Below the pieces are notes generated by a model. The model searched no databases and was not told the DNA's origin. It worked only from the letters and a program-made list of their open reading frames with translations. The position numbers and the translations under genes were made by a program. A stretch of DNA of 64,000 nucleotides from CBDCWT01 sp965223305. GTDB taxonomy: Bacteria > Planctomycetota > Planctomycetia > Pirellulales > Pirellulaceae. The stretch lies in the NCBI GenBank assembly GCA_965223305.1, contig CBDCWT010000058.1, positions 205,491 to 269,490 of the forward strand. The letters run 5' to 3'. Shown piece by piece: positions 8,722-17,839 of this stretch. The first letter of the stretch is position 1. The number at the start of each line of letters is the position of its first letter.

Positions 8722-9037
8722 GCTTGTTACTCCCTCAACTGGGTGGGCGAACGATGAAACATGATTATACGCTAACCGGGCTTTTTCATAACCCGCAGCA
8801 TCAGCGAAGGAGCAGTGGTCGGTCATTCCCTCGGGTACGCTTGTTGAAGTTGGGCTGTTCGCTGTCTGGCGGAGACAAGATGTCAACTTCGCCGCGTTTT
8901 TCGGAACCCGAAGCGTAAGCGAGGGGGAGTTCGTGTACCAACCCAAGTGATTCCCTCGCTTACGCTTCGCGCTTCCGATGCACAAGTGCAACTTCAATAG
9001 CCACGTTGCGCGTAAGGCATGAAACCCAACTCACATG
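8722..9037. repeat. Gap with inverted repeats of the CCCTCGCTTACGCTTC family
   Basis: No gene is seen here. The gap holds at least one long palindrome: GAAGCGTAAGCGAGGG at about 8909-8925 is answered by CCCTCGCTTACGCTTC at about 8952-8968, with a variable spacer. A degraded relative lies around 8788-8850 (AACCCGCAGCATCAGCGAAGG, TTCCCTCGGGTACGC). The same family recurs at 29881-30050. Any promoter for the PDZ/S41 gene must lie in this repeat-rich stretch. Confidence 0.75.
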
Positions 9038-10480
9038 CTAGCTAGGCACCAGCATCCGCCGTGCCCCACCAGAAATCCTCCGCCAGCTCCGCAGCAACGC
9101 CGAATATGGGTCGGGCGGGTTGAACGGATATCGCAACAAGTCAGGCGCCAGGCGGGCGATCAGATCGAACTGAATTTGGGAACCATGGCGTTGCTCTGTG
9201 GGAACACCGAGGAGCAACGCATAGGTGCGAGCAGAATTGAGAATTGGAAATCGGCGCAGCGCCTGAAGGTCGTAAACCTGCTCCTTCGAGCTCAGCCAGC
9301 CAGCCTGACGTTGTTCGCTGAAGAATCGGTCCCGCCAATTGAAGTGCTCGACTGGATGCGCATCGGTCCACAGCAGCCACTCGCAGAGCCCCTCGACCGC
9401 CGTTGATTTCGCCGGTTCACCGAAGAGTCCGGCAATCGCGCGTGCACCCAGTTCCGCTGAACGGGGGTGGTCAGGCAAGGTGTGGAGTTTTCCAAAACCG
9501 CTGGCAATCGCGAAGCCGTGCCCGCCGAACGAGATCCCTTCCAGCTCGTCCCGGATTCCCTTGATCACAGGCTCGGCGTCACCTGCCGAAATATGCCCGC
9601 TGCTGTGCTCGGCCAGCAGGCGGCGACGCTCGGGGTGGGTCTTGCCCGGGCGTACGAAGATCAGCTCGTAGCCGCAGTCGCGTGCAAGTCGCCTCGGAAG
9701 TGATCGATCCGGCAGAGAGGTTCGGAGCGAGATACGGGTGAATGGTGCCACGTCGACATCCGCTTTCCTGGCCACCGCGAGCATCAGTCGCGAGTCGTAA
9801 CCGGCGGTTAGTCCGAGCCAGAGCGTCTGGCCTGCGGCTTGGGCTGCAAGTCCCTTCAAACCTGTGATGAGTGCTTCTTCCACGAGTTTCAAAACTTCTT
9901 CGTAGGGACGGGTCGGGTCGATATCCGGCATCAACCGCCTCTGCTGCACCTCGCCTGCTGGCAGGCTCAGCGTCTGGCTCGCCAGCAGCCGCTGCATGCC
10001 GGCGAACCGAGAGCGCGGTGGGGTGTACCAGCAGACACCAGTCTCGTACCTCAGCTGTCGAGTGTCCGCTGTCGGCCGCCCAGCGAAGAGGATTCGTGAA
10101 AGGAGAGCCGGGCTACTAGACACCCAAGCCGCACCATCCACGACTCCGTAAAAGCATCCCAACAGGCCGTTGGCATCCATCTGGATCTGGCCATTGCCGA
10201 TCAATACCCAGCGTCCCGCCCAGGTGTGGCGGAGACGTGGAACCTCCGACGTCGAGCTGGAGGCAATTTCGCAGACAGGATCGGGGCGCTGGCTAACCGT
10301 CTGCACCGCGGCCCCCAAGAGACCCCACAGGATGCCATCTTGATCCTCCACCCACTGGACCAGTAGCTCCGGACAGTACGAAACCCAGGTACCCTGACCG
10401 AGGGCCTCGGCCAGCCAGTCCTGGCGAGCGTGAACTCGCTCGGGCCCAACGACAAACTGTCGGCGGTGGGCATACATCAT
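9038..10480 (-). CDS. Asparagine synthetase-related protein lacking the amidotransferase cysteine
   Basis: A 480-aa protein with an N-terminal region resembling a class II glutamine amidotransferase fold and a C-terminal PP-loop synthetase domain. The ATP-binding loop is visible as LTAGYDSR at about 224-231, a variant of SGGxDS. The protein begins MMYAHRRQF, so the N-terminal nucleophile Cys needed to hydrolyse glutamine is absent. It may use free ammonia or catalyse another AMP-forming ligation. A GGGGGCGAGAG sequence sits just before the start. Relatives are common in exopolysaccharide loci, which fits the glycosyltransferases and flippase that follow on the other strand. Its actual substrate is unknown. 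Confidence 0.75.
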   Translation of the reverse strand: MMYAHRRQFVVGPERVHARQDWLAEALGQGTWVSYCPELLVQWVEDQDGILWGLLGAAVQTVSQRPDPVCEIASSSTSEVPRLRHTWAGRWVLIGNGQIQMDANGLLGCFYGVVDGAAWVSSSPALLSRILFAGRPTADTRQLRYETGVCWYTPPRSRFAGMQRLLASQTLSLPAGEVQQRRLMPDIDPTRPYEEVLKLVEEALITGLKGLAAQAAGQTLWLGLTAGYDSRLMLAVARKADVDVAPFTRISLRTSLPDRSLPRRLARDCGYELIFVRPGKTHPERRRLLAEHSSGHISAGDAEPVIKGIRDELEGISFGGHGFAIASGFGKLHTLPDHPRSAELGARAIAGLFGEPAKSTAVEGLCEWLLWTDAHPVEHFNWRDRFFSEQRQAGWLSSKEQVYDLQALRRFPILNSARTYALLLGVPTEQRHGSQIQFDLIARLAPDLLRYPFNPPDPYSALLRSWRRISGGARRMLVPS

Positions 10481-10570
10481 AGCTCTCGCCCCCGGTCACT
10501 CCGCACCCCGAATTCGAAAGACGCTATATTCTAAACTTTGTCAAAAGGCGTCGAGCGATCTAAAAGTAGC

Positions 10571-10589
10571 AGGCACGCTCCGCGTGCCG
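10571..10589. repeat. Hairpin repeat GGCACGCTCCGCGTGCC
   Basis: A single copy of the short palindrome family also seen at 4610-4668 and 53987-54004, here with stem GGCACGC/GCGTGCC. Like the copy at 53987 it is followed by CCGTCCGC and a short degenerate extension containing TGAAG, so the repeat unit is longer than the hairpin. Confidence 0.7.
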
Positions 10590-10690
10590 TCCGCCCATCT
10601 GAAGGCGACGGTTAGGCGGACTGAATGCTAAGGTGCGTGCCGGCCAACTTGGCCCGCCAAGGTACTCACAAAAGTCTGCAAGGGGAAGTT

Positions 10691-11764
10691 GTGAATGCCA
10701 CCTTGAAACGCCCGACCCGTTTGGGGCTGATCGGTTGCGGCCGAGTCGCGCGGCGGATCCATCTCGAAGTCCTCACCAACCTCCCGCACGCCAAGCTGGT
10801 TGCGTTGGCAGACATCGACCCAAAGCACCTCGAGCTGGCACAGCGCTGCGCAAAAGACGCAGTGGCCTTTCACAATTACCATGAGCTCATCGAACAAGAC
10901 CTTGATGCGGTCGTCGTCTGCTTGCCGACGAACATGCACGCCGAGTGCGCGGTGGCGGCGTTGGAACAGCAGAAACACGTCTATGTCGAGAAACCACTCG
11001 CCAGCGATCTTGCCGCGGCGATGACGGTGTTGCGAGCCGCCGGCGAAACTACGGCAAGGGGGATGATCGGCTTCAACTTCCGGTTTCACCCGCTGTATCA
11101 AGCGCTGCGGGACCGTATCCGCTCCGGCGAGCTGGGACGATTGGCAGCTGTGCGCACAGTGTTCTGCGGCGCCCAGCGTGAGCTGCCAGCGTGGAAACGG
11201 ACCCGGGAAACAGGCGGCGGGGCACTGCTGGATCTCGCCTCCCATCACATCGATCTCATCCGATTCTTGTTCCAAGCGGAGATCACAGAGGTGTCGGCGT
11301 GCCTGCAGACAGTCCATAGCGAAGACGACACCGCGCTGATCCAGGGCCAGGTTGCTGAGGGCCCGCTGGTGGACATGTTTGTCTCGATGTCGGCCGTCGA
11401 AGAGGACCGGGTTGAGGTCAGTGGCGAGAAAGGCCGACTCGTCGCCGATCGCCGCAGGAGCCGCCAACTCGTTTACACACCTCCAAAAATCGCCTACGCC
11501 ACCACCGACCGCCTCCGCGCGGGGGTGAAAGCTATGCGAGAAGCAGTCTGGCGTGTCACGGACACGGTGCGGCCTCCACCAGAGCCCTCTTATCGGGCGG
11601 CCTTGTCCCATTTCGTCGACGTCGCGCAGCTCGGCAGTACTCCCCAGGTCACTCTGCTGGACGGCTACCGCAGCCTCCAAGTGATCGCCGCGGCCGAGAA
11701 ATCGGCGCGCGAGCGATCTCGCGTCCGTATCGACTACGCCAACCCCGAGTTTGTCGATGCCTAA
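10691..11764 (+). CDS. Gfo/Idh/MocA family oxidoreductase (glycan locus)
   Basis: A cytosolic NAD(P)-dependent sugar oxidoreductase, 357 aa from the GTG chosen here. That GTG has AGGGGA a few bases upstream and opens directly before the Rossmann fold (RLGLIGCGRVARRIH). An ATG at 10625 in the same frame would add 22 residues with no family match. The motif VEKPLASD holds the conserved Lys, and GGGALLDLASHHIDLIRFL carries the catalytic-type His. In this locus it probably makes or modifies a sugar-nucleotide or sugar for the surface glycan; no specific substrate can be read. Its 3' end overlaps the next gene by 8 nt, indicating one transcript. Confidence 0.87.
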   Translation: MNATLKRPTRLGLIGCGRVARRIHLEVLTNLPHAKLVALADIDPKHLELAQRCAKDAVAFHNYHELIEQDLDAVVVCLPTNMHAECAVAALEQQKHVYVEKPLASDLAAAMTVLRAAGETTARGMIGFNFRFHPLYQALRDRIRSGELGRLAAVRTVFCGAQRELPAWKRTRETGGGALLDLASHHIDLIRFLFQAEITEVSACLQTVHSEDDTALIQGQVAEGPLVDMFVSMSAVEEDRVEVSGEKGRLVADRRRSRQLVYTPPKIAYATTDRLRAGVKAMREAVWRVTDTVRPPPEPSYRAALSHFVDVAQLGSTPQVTLLDGYRSLQVIAAAEKSARERSRVRIDYANPEFVDA

Positions 11765-12782
11765 CCCTCACCAAGAAGCGACCGGACAGCTGCACGAGCG
11801 GCGGGATGGCCAAGCCCCGGCGATGTCTGTGATTGTCGTGACTCCCGACCGGTTCTCGACCATCCGCCGTACCGTTCGCCATCTCCGAGGACAAACGGTT
11901 CAGAACCGCCTGCAGCTAATCGTGGTTGGTCCGACCAGCGAGTCGATCGACGATGCCGAGCGGGAGGAGCTGGCTGGGTTTCAGGACGTCGAGTTTGTTG
12001 CGGTAGGACAGATCGAGAACGTCGACAAGGCCGCCTACCATGGAATCCAGATCGCCGCGGCACAGGTCGTCGCGTTGATCGAAGACCATGCCTATCCAGA
12101 GAGTGATTGGGCCGAGGCGCTAATCACCGCCCATCAGGGACACTGGGCCGCGGTTGGATCAGCCTTCCGCAACGCCAACCCGACAACCAACGTCAGCTGG
12201 ACGAACCTGCTGATCGCCTACGGCCACTGGACGGAACCCGTCGAACGCGGGCAGACCGATCACGTCTCGCGCCACAACATTTCCTTCAAGCGGCAAGTGC
12301 TGGAGGAGTATGGGAGCGAGCTCGAGCAGTACCTTGGCCGAGATGGAGGTCTGCTGCAGGACCTATTGACGAAGGGACATAACTTCTATCTGGAACCAGC
12401 AGCTTGTGTGCTGCATGCCAATCCGTCGCTGTGGCGTTCGACAGCTGAGTTGCGCTTCGAGGCGGGTCGACTCTGGGCCGCTTGCCGGGCAACTGACAAT
12501 CGCTGGTCCTTGTGGCAACGGGCGGTCTACACCGCTGGTAGTCCGCTGATCCCGCCGCTGCGGTTCTGGAGGATGTATCGCGAGCTGTTTTCCGGGGGCC
12601 GCCGCCGTCCTCTTGTACCGCGCGTGTTTCCCGCGTTGATGGTGGGGCTAGCCTTCGACGCGCTGGGACAGATGCTGGGCTACGCGATGGGGCCCGGCCA
12701 TGCGGCCGAGAAACTGGCGGCCTTCGAGTTCGACCGCCTGAGACACGTGACGGTATCTGACAGACTCGAGCTAGCTGATTAA
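11757..12782 (+). CDS. Glycosyltransferase family 2-like protein
   Basis: A 341-aa GT-A type glycosyltransferase. The start is the ATG at 11757, which overlaps the stop of the upstream oxidoreductase; a TTG two codons earlier is also possible. The nucleotide-sugar fold begins with MSVIVVTPDRFSTIRRTVRHLRGQ. The metal-binding DxD position is probably the EDH in VALIEDHAYPESDW. The C-terminal 100 residues are Arg-rich with amphipathic or membrane-peripheral helices (GSPLIPPLRFWRMYRELF). Donor and acceptor are unknown. A 180-bp mobile element copy lies after the gene, between it and the rest of the glycan cluster. Confidence 0.8.
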   Translation: MPNPHQEATGQLHERRDGQAPAMSVIVVTPDRFSTIRRTVRHLRGQTVQNRLQLIVVGPTSESIDDAEREELAGFQDVEFVAVGQIENVDKAAYHGIQIAAAQVVALIEDHAYPESDWAEALITAHQGHWAAVGSAFRNANPTTNVSWTNLLIAYGHWTEPVERGQTDHVSRHNISFKRQVLEEYGSELEQYLGRDGGLLQDLLTKGHNFYLEPAACVLHANPSLWRSTAELRFEAGRLWAACRATDNRWSLWQRAVYTAGSPLIPPLRFWRMYRELFSGGRRRPLVPRVFPALMVGLAFDALGQMLGYAMGPGHAAEKLAAFEFDRLRHVTVSDRLELAD

Positions 12783-12900
12783 CTTGCACCCCCAAATTGC
12801 CCAACAAGCCAAAAAGGCTACAATCGGTCGTGGGCATCATCTTTTGCCGGCCCCAAACAGGGACTGTGGGGATGGGCCAGGCCAGACGCATCGCCAGCAC

Positions 12901-13080
12901 TAGCCCGGATTATTCATGAAGATCGTGGCGAGAGGTTGTAAGTACGTTCGTGGCAAGGAAGGCGAGCAATTCTTCCGCAGGCGTATTGAAGCAATACGTC
13001 GAGGGAGAATTGTGAAGCATGACGAAGCCACGGATGGACTTACGACCTCGTAGCAGATCGCTCATGAATAATTCGGGCTA
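12901..13080 (+). mobile_element. 180-bp palindromic MITE-like element, copy 1
   Basis: Exactly 180 bp counting the flanking TA at each end. The ends are TAGCCCGGATTATTCATGA and its inverted near-copy (TCATGAATAATTCGGGCTA). The flanking tetramer is CTAG on both sides, a clean target duplication if the duplicated unit is 2-4 bp. The interior is also an imperfect palindrome centred on CGTATTGAAGCAATACG. In this copy the 51-codon forward frame starting at the ATG at 12916 is cut by a TAG at 13051; the other four copies read CAG. It separates a GT2 gene from the double-GT2 gene. Apart from this element the 364-bp gap (12783-13146) holds nothing recognised. Confidence 0.9.
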
Positions 13081-13146
13081 GCGCGAATGGCCATCGCTCT
13101 CACGGCAGCAACAGGATACCAACATGGGAGTTGGCGGGGGCAAGTT

Positions 13147-15045
13147 ATGGAAACACCTTTTTTCTCCGTTGTCGTACCGACGCACTCCCGTCCCAGACAG
13201 CTGGAGAGAGTTTTGCGGGCCCTGACCCGTTTGAATTGGCCCGCCGAGCAGTGCGAGATCACGGTTGTCGATGACGGCAGTCGCGAGCAGTGCTCGGAGA
13301 TCGTCGCGGCGTTGGAGGATCAGCTCAACCTGCGACTGATCCGTCAACCGAATCGGGGGCCTGCGGCTGCCCGCAACACGGGCGGTTTCAGCGCGCGGGG
13401 ACGTTTCCTCGTGTTCACAGATGACGACTGCGAGCCTGAGCCGGACTGGTTGCACGCTTTGGCCGAGGCGTTCCGCGCGGACCCGGGTGCGATGCTGGGC
13501 GGGCAAACGGTGAACGCATTCCCCGCCAACCCGTACTCGACCGTCTCGCAGCTGCTGGTCGACTATCTGACGGCTTGGCACCGCCGCGAGAAACGGCCTT
13601 TCTTTGCTTCCAATAATCTCGCTCTCCCCGCCGAGAGCTTTCGCAAGATCGGCGGCTTTGACACGTCCTACCGGCTGGCGGCGGGCGAAGACCGCGAGTT
13701 CTGCCGCCGCTGGAGGGAGAACGGCCTCCGCATGATACACGTGCCGGAGGCGGTCGTCCGCCATTCACACGCTTTGACCTTCACCAGCTTTTTCCGCCAG
13801 CAATTCCAATACGGTCGCGGCGCGGCTCAGTTCCATCGAGACGCGCAGCCGAAGCGGCACGGCGGACCACTGCCTATGCCGCTGTCGTTTTACCTAGACC
13901 TCTTTCGGTGCGCCCCCACCTCGGACGGCGAACGCGGCAGATGGACTCGGTCGTTCTTGGTGACGTTTTCTCAACTGGCGGTGGCGAGCGGCTTCGCGTG
14001 GGACCGCTGCCAGGTTCGCCGCCAGCCGGCCGGGGCGATCTCACCTTCGCAGCACGACTGCGACATCGTCATTCAAAGGCCAGTGAACCCCGCACCTAAG
14101 CCACAGCCCCACGTTTCGGTCGTCATTCCCACCTATCACCGACCACGCTTGGTAGAACGGGCGGTACGAAGCGCACTGCAGCAGACGCTGGATTCGATCG
14201 AAGTGATCGTCGTCGTGGATGGACTGGACGAAGCCACGTTCGCGACTTTGGCGCGGATTGACGACGCACGGATGAAGATCGTCCGCCCGCAACGGACCCT
14301 CGGCAATGCGGGGGCCAGAAACGCTGGAGTCCAGCAGGCCCGCGGGCAGTGGGTCGCGTTTCTGGATGACGACGACCTGTGGATGCCGGAAAAACTTGCC
14401 GCGCAAGTCCAGTTGGCAGAAGAGAGCGGGATCCGCTTCCCGGTTGTTACCTGCCGGCTAATCGCCAGAAACGAGACGACCGATTTCGTTTGGCCGAGGC
14501 GGCTTCCCCGTGCCTGCCAGAATCTGGGAGAGTATCTCTTCTGCCGCAACCTGCCCCTCACAGGCGACGGGCTGATCCAGACTTCCACAGTTCTGACAAG
14601 CACGGAACTTGCCAGGAAACTGCCTTTCCAGGACGGGTTGAAGAAGTACGTTGACCAAGATTGGCTCCTGCGGGCGGATCGCGAAGAGGGAGTCGAGATC
14701 CTATTCGCCTCGACCGCGCCGCTTGTTGTCTGGCACATCGAAGACGGTCGGGCCCGGGTGACCAACAACGATGACTGGCGGTGGGCTCTGTCCTGGGTCC
14801 GGGAACGCCGGCACATCGTCACACCTCGCGCTTACGGGGCTTTCGTGCTCACCGTAGCAAGCGGTTGCGCGTCGCGGCAACGCGACTGGTCGGCGTTCTT
14901 CCCCCTCTTGCGCGAGGCCTACGGCTACGGCCGTCCGAACACCGTTGAGCTCGTCAGCCACCTCGCCAATTTCGCCATTCCCCGCCGCGTCCAGAGCGGG
15001 CTGGCCGGCCTGGTGGGCCGAAAGGGCCAGGGGACAACCAGATGA
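13147..15045 (+). CDS. Tandem two-domain glycosyltransferase (GT2-GT2)
   Basis: A protein of about 632 aa with two complete GT2-type domains. The ATG at 13147 has GGGGGCAAG upstream and begins right at the fold (METPFFSVVVPTHSRPRQLERVLRAL). An in-frame ATG at 13087 would start 6 bp from a mobile element and is less likely. Domain 1 (about 1-250) has ITVVDDGS and the DxD-type FTDDDCEPEPDW. Domain 2 (about 330-600) has SVVIPTYHRP and FLDDDDLWMPEKL. Both keep their metal motifs, so both may be active, adding two sugars or alternating residues. It overlaps the following GT4 gene by 4 nt, so the two are translationally coupled. Confidence 0.88.
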   Translation: METPFFSVVVPTHSRPRQLERVLRALTRLNWPAEQCEITVVDDGSREQCSEIVAALEDQLNLRLIRQPNRGPAAARNTGGFSARGRFLVFTDDDCEPEPDWLHALAEAFRADPGAMLGGQTVNAFPANPYSTVSQLLVDYLTAWHRREKRPFFASNNLALPAESFRKIGGFDTSYRLAAGEDREFCRRWRENGLRMIHVPEAVVRHSHALTFTSFFRQQFQYGRGAAQFHRDAQPKRHGGPLPMPLSFYLDLFRCAPTSDGERGRWTRSFLVTFSQLAVASGFAWDRCQVRRQPAGAISPSQHDCDIVIQRPVNPAPKPQPHVSVVIPTYHRPRLVERAVRSALQQTLDSIEVIVVVDGLDEATFATLARIDDARMKIVRPQRTLGNAGARNAGVQQARGQWVAFLDDDDLWMPEKLAAQVQLAEESGIRFPVVTCRLIARNETTDFVWPRRLPRACQNLGEYLFCRNLPLTGDGLIQTSTVLTSTELARKLPFQDGLKKYVDQDWLLRADREEGVEILFASTAPLVVWHIEDGRARVTNNDDWRWALSWVRERRHIVTPRAYGAFVLTVASGCASRQRDWSAFFPLLREAYGYGRPNTVELVSHLANFAIPRRVQSGLAGLVGRKGQGTTR

Positions 15046-16286
15046 GGGTGTTAATCATCCATGACTATGGGACCTTGAACGGCGGAGCCGAGCATGTCTC
15101 CCAAGCGCTGCGTGACGGGCTGCGCCGGCGCGGACACGACGCTCGGTTGTTCACCAGCTCGGCGAGGCCCTTGCACCTGGACCCCCAGTCCGACTACAGC
15201 TGCTTCGGGACGATGGGTGCGGCAAGGAAGGTATTGCAAGTCTGCAATCCAATGGCGGTCACCGGGCTACGCCAGGCGCTCGGCGAGTTCCGTCCCGAGG
15301 TGGTGCACGTGCGGATGTTCTTGACGCAGCTGTCGCCCATGATCTTGCCGCTGTTGCGGGAAATACCGTCGTTGCTGCACGTCGTTAACTACAACCTCAT
15401 CTGCCCGCTCAACACCAAGCTCCTGCCCGATGGATCGCCGTGCCATCGCCGGGCTGGCCGCAGCTGCTACCGCAGCGGCTGCCTGCCGCTGGCTGGTTTG
15501 GCGAGGGCATGGGTGCAGTCGAAGATGTGGGACTCTTGGGAAAGCGCTTTTGACCGCGTGATCGCCAACAGCGATTGGGTACGTCGCCGCCTATTGGCGG
15601 ACGGCGTGCGGGCCGACGAGACCATCTGGAATGGTGTTCCGCAGCGGCAGCCCCGCCCGCCGCTGGAAACACCCCCGGCTGTCGGTTTTGCCGGTCGTTT
15701 GATCCACAAAAAGGGCGTCGATGTACTGCTTGATGCGATGAAGATCGTGCATACGCAGCTGCCGGCCGCGACCTTAACGCTCGCCGGGGACGGCCCGCGG
15801 ATGGCGGAGATCCGTGATCGGGTGGCAGGCCTCGGTTTGACGGACGTCGTCCGGCTGCTTGGCCACCGTTCCCGCACAGAGCTTGAGGGAGAACTCGAAC
15901 GCGTGTGGGTCCAGGCTGTCCCATCCCGCTGGGAGGAACCCTTTGGAATCGTGGCCGCCGAGGCGTCGATGCGGGGCACGGCCGTTGTCGCCAGCGACGC
16001 GGGAGGACTCTCGGAACAAGTTGTTGACGGAAAAACGGGCTACACAGTGCCGCCGGGCGACCCCGCGGCGCTGGCCGACAGATTGCTCGCCATCTTGCGC
16101 GACCGTGAGTTGGCCGAGCGACTTGGCGAAGCGGGTCGTCAACATGCACTGGCTCATTTCACAGAAGATCGGTTCGTGGAGAGCTTTGTAACGGTCTACC
16201 GCCAGCTGCTTGCATCGCGAGCTGGACCGGATGTCGGCGGCGGGACCGCCAGACCGGGACGAGCGGGCGCAGCTGTGACGCAGTGA
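15042..16286 (+). CDS. Glycosyltransferase family 4
   Basis: A 414-aa GT-B retaining glycosyltransferase. The N-terminal domain has the family loop LNGGAEHVSQALRDGLRRRGH. The C-terminal domain has VGFAGRLIHKKGVDVLLDAM, the nucleotide-sugar contacts, and the E-x7-E motif (EEPFGIVAAEASMRGTAVV). It transfers a hexose-type sugar from a nucleotide donor to a growing lipid-linked glycan, most likely at the cytoplasmic face of the membrane. The ATG overlaps the previous stop by 4 nt and its own stop overlaps the GTG of the flippase by 4 nt, so the last three glycan genes form one tight operon. Confidence 0.9.
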   Translation: MRVLIIHDYGTLNGGAEHVSQALRDGLRRRGHDARLFTSSARPLHLDPQSDYSCFGTMGAARKVLQVCNPMAVTGLRQALGEFRPEVVHVRMFLTQLSPMILPLLREIPSLLHVVNYNLICPLNTKLLPDGSPCHRRAGRSCYRSGCLPLAGLARAWVQSKMWDSWESAFDRVIANSDWVRRRLLADGVRADETIWNGVPQRQPRPPLETPPAVGFAGRLIHKKGVDVLLDAMKIVHTQLPAATLTLAGDGPRMAEIRDRVAGLGLTDVVRLLGHRSRTELEGELERVWVQAVPSRWEEPFGIVAAEASMRGTAVVASDAGGLSEQVVDGKTGYTVPPGDPAALADRLLAILRDRELAERLGEAGRQHALAHFTEDRFVESFVTVYRQLLASRAGPDVGGGTARPGRAGAAVTQ

Positions 16287-17839
16287 GCACCGGCAGAGAC
16301 CCGACCACCGCCGAGGGACAGGTCGCACGGGACCCTGCCTTCGTGGACGTCGAGGAGATCTCCCACGGTCTCAAATCACGCACGCTGCGCAGCGGTCTCG
16401 TGATGCTCGTTGGAAGGATGCTGCACCTAGCGATCGCGGTCGGCTCGACCATGGTCCTTGCCCGGCTCCTGGCGCCGCGCGACTTCGGGCTGCTGGCGAT
16501 GGCCATGGTCGTGGTGGCGTTCGTGCGTGGTTTCGGGGACTTCGGTCTGCCCATGGCGGTGGTGCACGAAAGCCAGCTGGACCATGGCAAGTTGAGCCGC
16601 CTGTTCTGGATTAACCTCCAACTCAACGTGCTCGTCGCCAGCGGCATGGTCTTGGTGGCGCCGGCTGTCGCCTGGTTTTTCAATGAGCAGCTGCTGGTCA
16701 GGATCATCCTGATCCTCACGGTAGGCGTATTTGCCAATGGGCTGAGTCACGTTCATTTGGGCCTGCTGCGGCGGCAGATGCGGTTCACCGCAATCGCGGT
16801 TACGGAAGTCGTTTCGATGGCGGCAGGCGCGACGACGGCGATCGCTCTGGCGATCATGGGCGCAGGCTATTGGGCACTGCTAGGCCAGCAACTGGTGATG
16901 CTCGTCAATCAAGCGTGGATTCCCTGGGTGGCCATGCGATGGCGGCCGACACGTGGCGGCGGAGCGGCCCACGACCAAGCGGAAATGCAGACGATCCTAT
17001 CGTACGCCAAGCAGACGAGCGGCGCCCGGCTCATCGTGCATCTTGGCTCTGGAGTCGACCGGATACTCGTCGGCCACTTCCTGGGGCCGTCCCAGCTCGG
17101 CTTCTACCAGATCGCACACCGTTGGTCGGCCGTACCGGTCCGGCAGCTCTATTTGCCGCTGCTCGGTGTGGCCGTCGCCAGCTTCAGCCGGCTGCGTTCC
17201 GACGTGGACAAGTACCGAAGCTACGCGCGCAAGAGCTTCTTGGGTGTCTTCACGCTTTCGCTTCCAGCATTAGCGTTCCTCCTCGTCTGCGCCGACGACG
17301 TGCTGGGACTCTTGCTGGGCCCGCAGTGGCGGGAGGCAGTGCCCATTTTTCAGGCGCTGCTGGCCGCGGTGTTTTTCAGCAGCGGTACCCGCGTAACGAA
17401 GTGGGTCTACCTGGCCGAGGGACAGACAAAGCGCCAGTTGACGTGGGCGCTGATTTCCACACCGGTATCAACGATTGGCATGTTGGCTGGGCTTCGTTGG
17501 GGCGCGGTCGGTATCGCGTCCGGCTACGCGGTCGCGACGCTCCTGCTGCTGGTGCCGTCTGTTTGGTACTGCCTCAAAACCTCTCCACTTTCTACAAGCG
17601 ACTTCTGGCGGGCGTATTGGCGCCCCGCGCTGAGCGCGCTCGGCGCCGCTGGCGTGCTGGTATTGCTGGTCGAAGTTATCGGCGGCGGCGATATCCTGCC
17701 CCTGCGGCTGCTGTGGCTACTCATCTGCGCCGCCGTCTACTCCGCCGTGTATGTGAGCTGCTGGCTCGCGCTGCCAGGAGGTCTGCAGCATGCTAGGGAG
17801 CTCGTCGAGTTGTACCGTGCCGTTCGCGCAAACCAGTAG
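16283..17839 (+). CDS. Lipopolysaccharide/oligosaccharide flippase (Wzx-like, MOP superfamily)
   Basis: A 518-aa integral membrane protein with about 12-14 hydrophobic helices. The first follows a hydrophilic lead of about 40 residues (SRTLRSGLVMLVGRMLHLAIAV). The pattern LARLLAPRDFGLLAMA is typical of the Wzx/RfbX branch of the MOP exporter family, which flips lipid-linked oligosaccharides across the inner membrane. The start is a GTG overlapping the GT4 stop (GTGA). Its position at the end of the glycosyltransferase operon supports export of the glycan assembled upstream. No polymerase (Wzy) or ligase was recognised in the window. Confidence 0.9.
   Translation: MSTGRDPTTAEGQVARDPAFVDVEEISHGLKSRTLRSGLVMLVGRMLHLAIAVGSTMVLARLLAPRDFGLLAMAMVVVAFVRGFGDFGLPMAVVHESQLDHGKLSRLFWINLQLNVLVASGMVLVAPAVAWFFNEQLLVRIILILTVGVFANGLSHVHLGLLRRQMRFTAIAVTEVVSMAAGATTAIALAIMGAGYWALLGQQLVMLVNQAWIPWVAMRWRPTRGGGAAHDQAEMQTILSYAKQTSGARLIVHLGSGVDRILVGHFLGPSQLGFYQIAHRWSAVPVRQLYLPLLGVAVASFSRLRSDVDKYRSYARKSFLGVFTLSLPALAFLLVCADDVLGLLLGPQWREAVPIFQALLAAVFFSSGTRVTKWVYLAEGQTKRQLTWALISTPVSTIGMLAGLRWGAVGIASGYAVATLLLLVPSVWYCLKTSPLSTSDFWRAYWRPALSALGAAGVLVLLVEVIGGGDILPLRLLWLLICAAVYSAVYVSCWLALPGGLQHARELVELYRAVRANQ

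Noticed and set aside
8722..8997. N-terminal extension of the PDZ/S41 gene to 8997
   Set aside because: The extra residues are translated repeat DNA, and a signal peptide with a good ribosome binding site begins at 8721.
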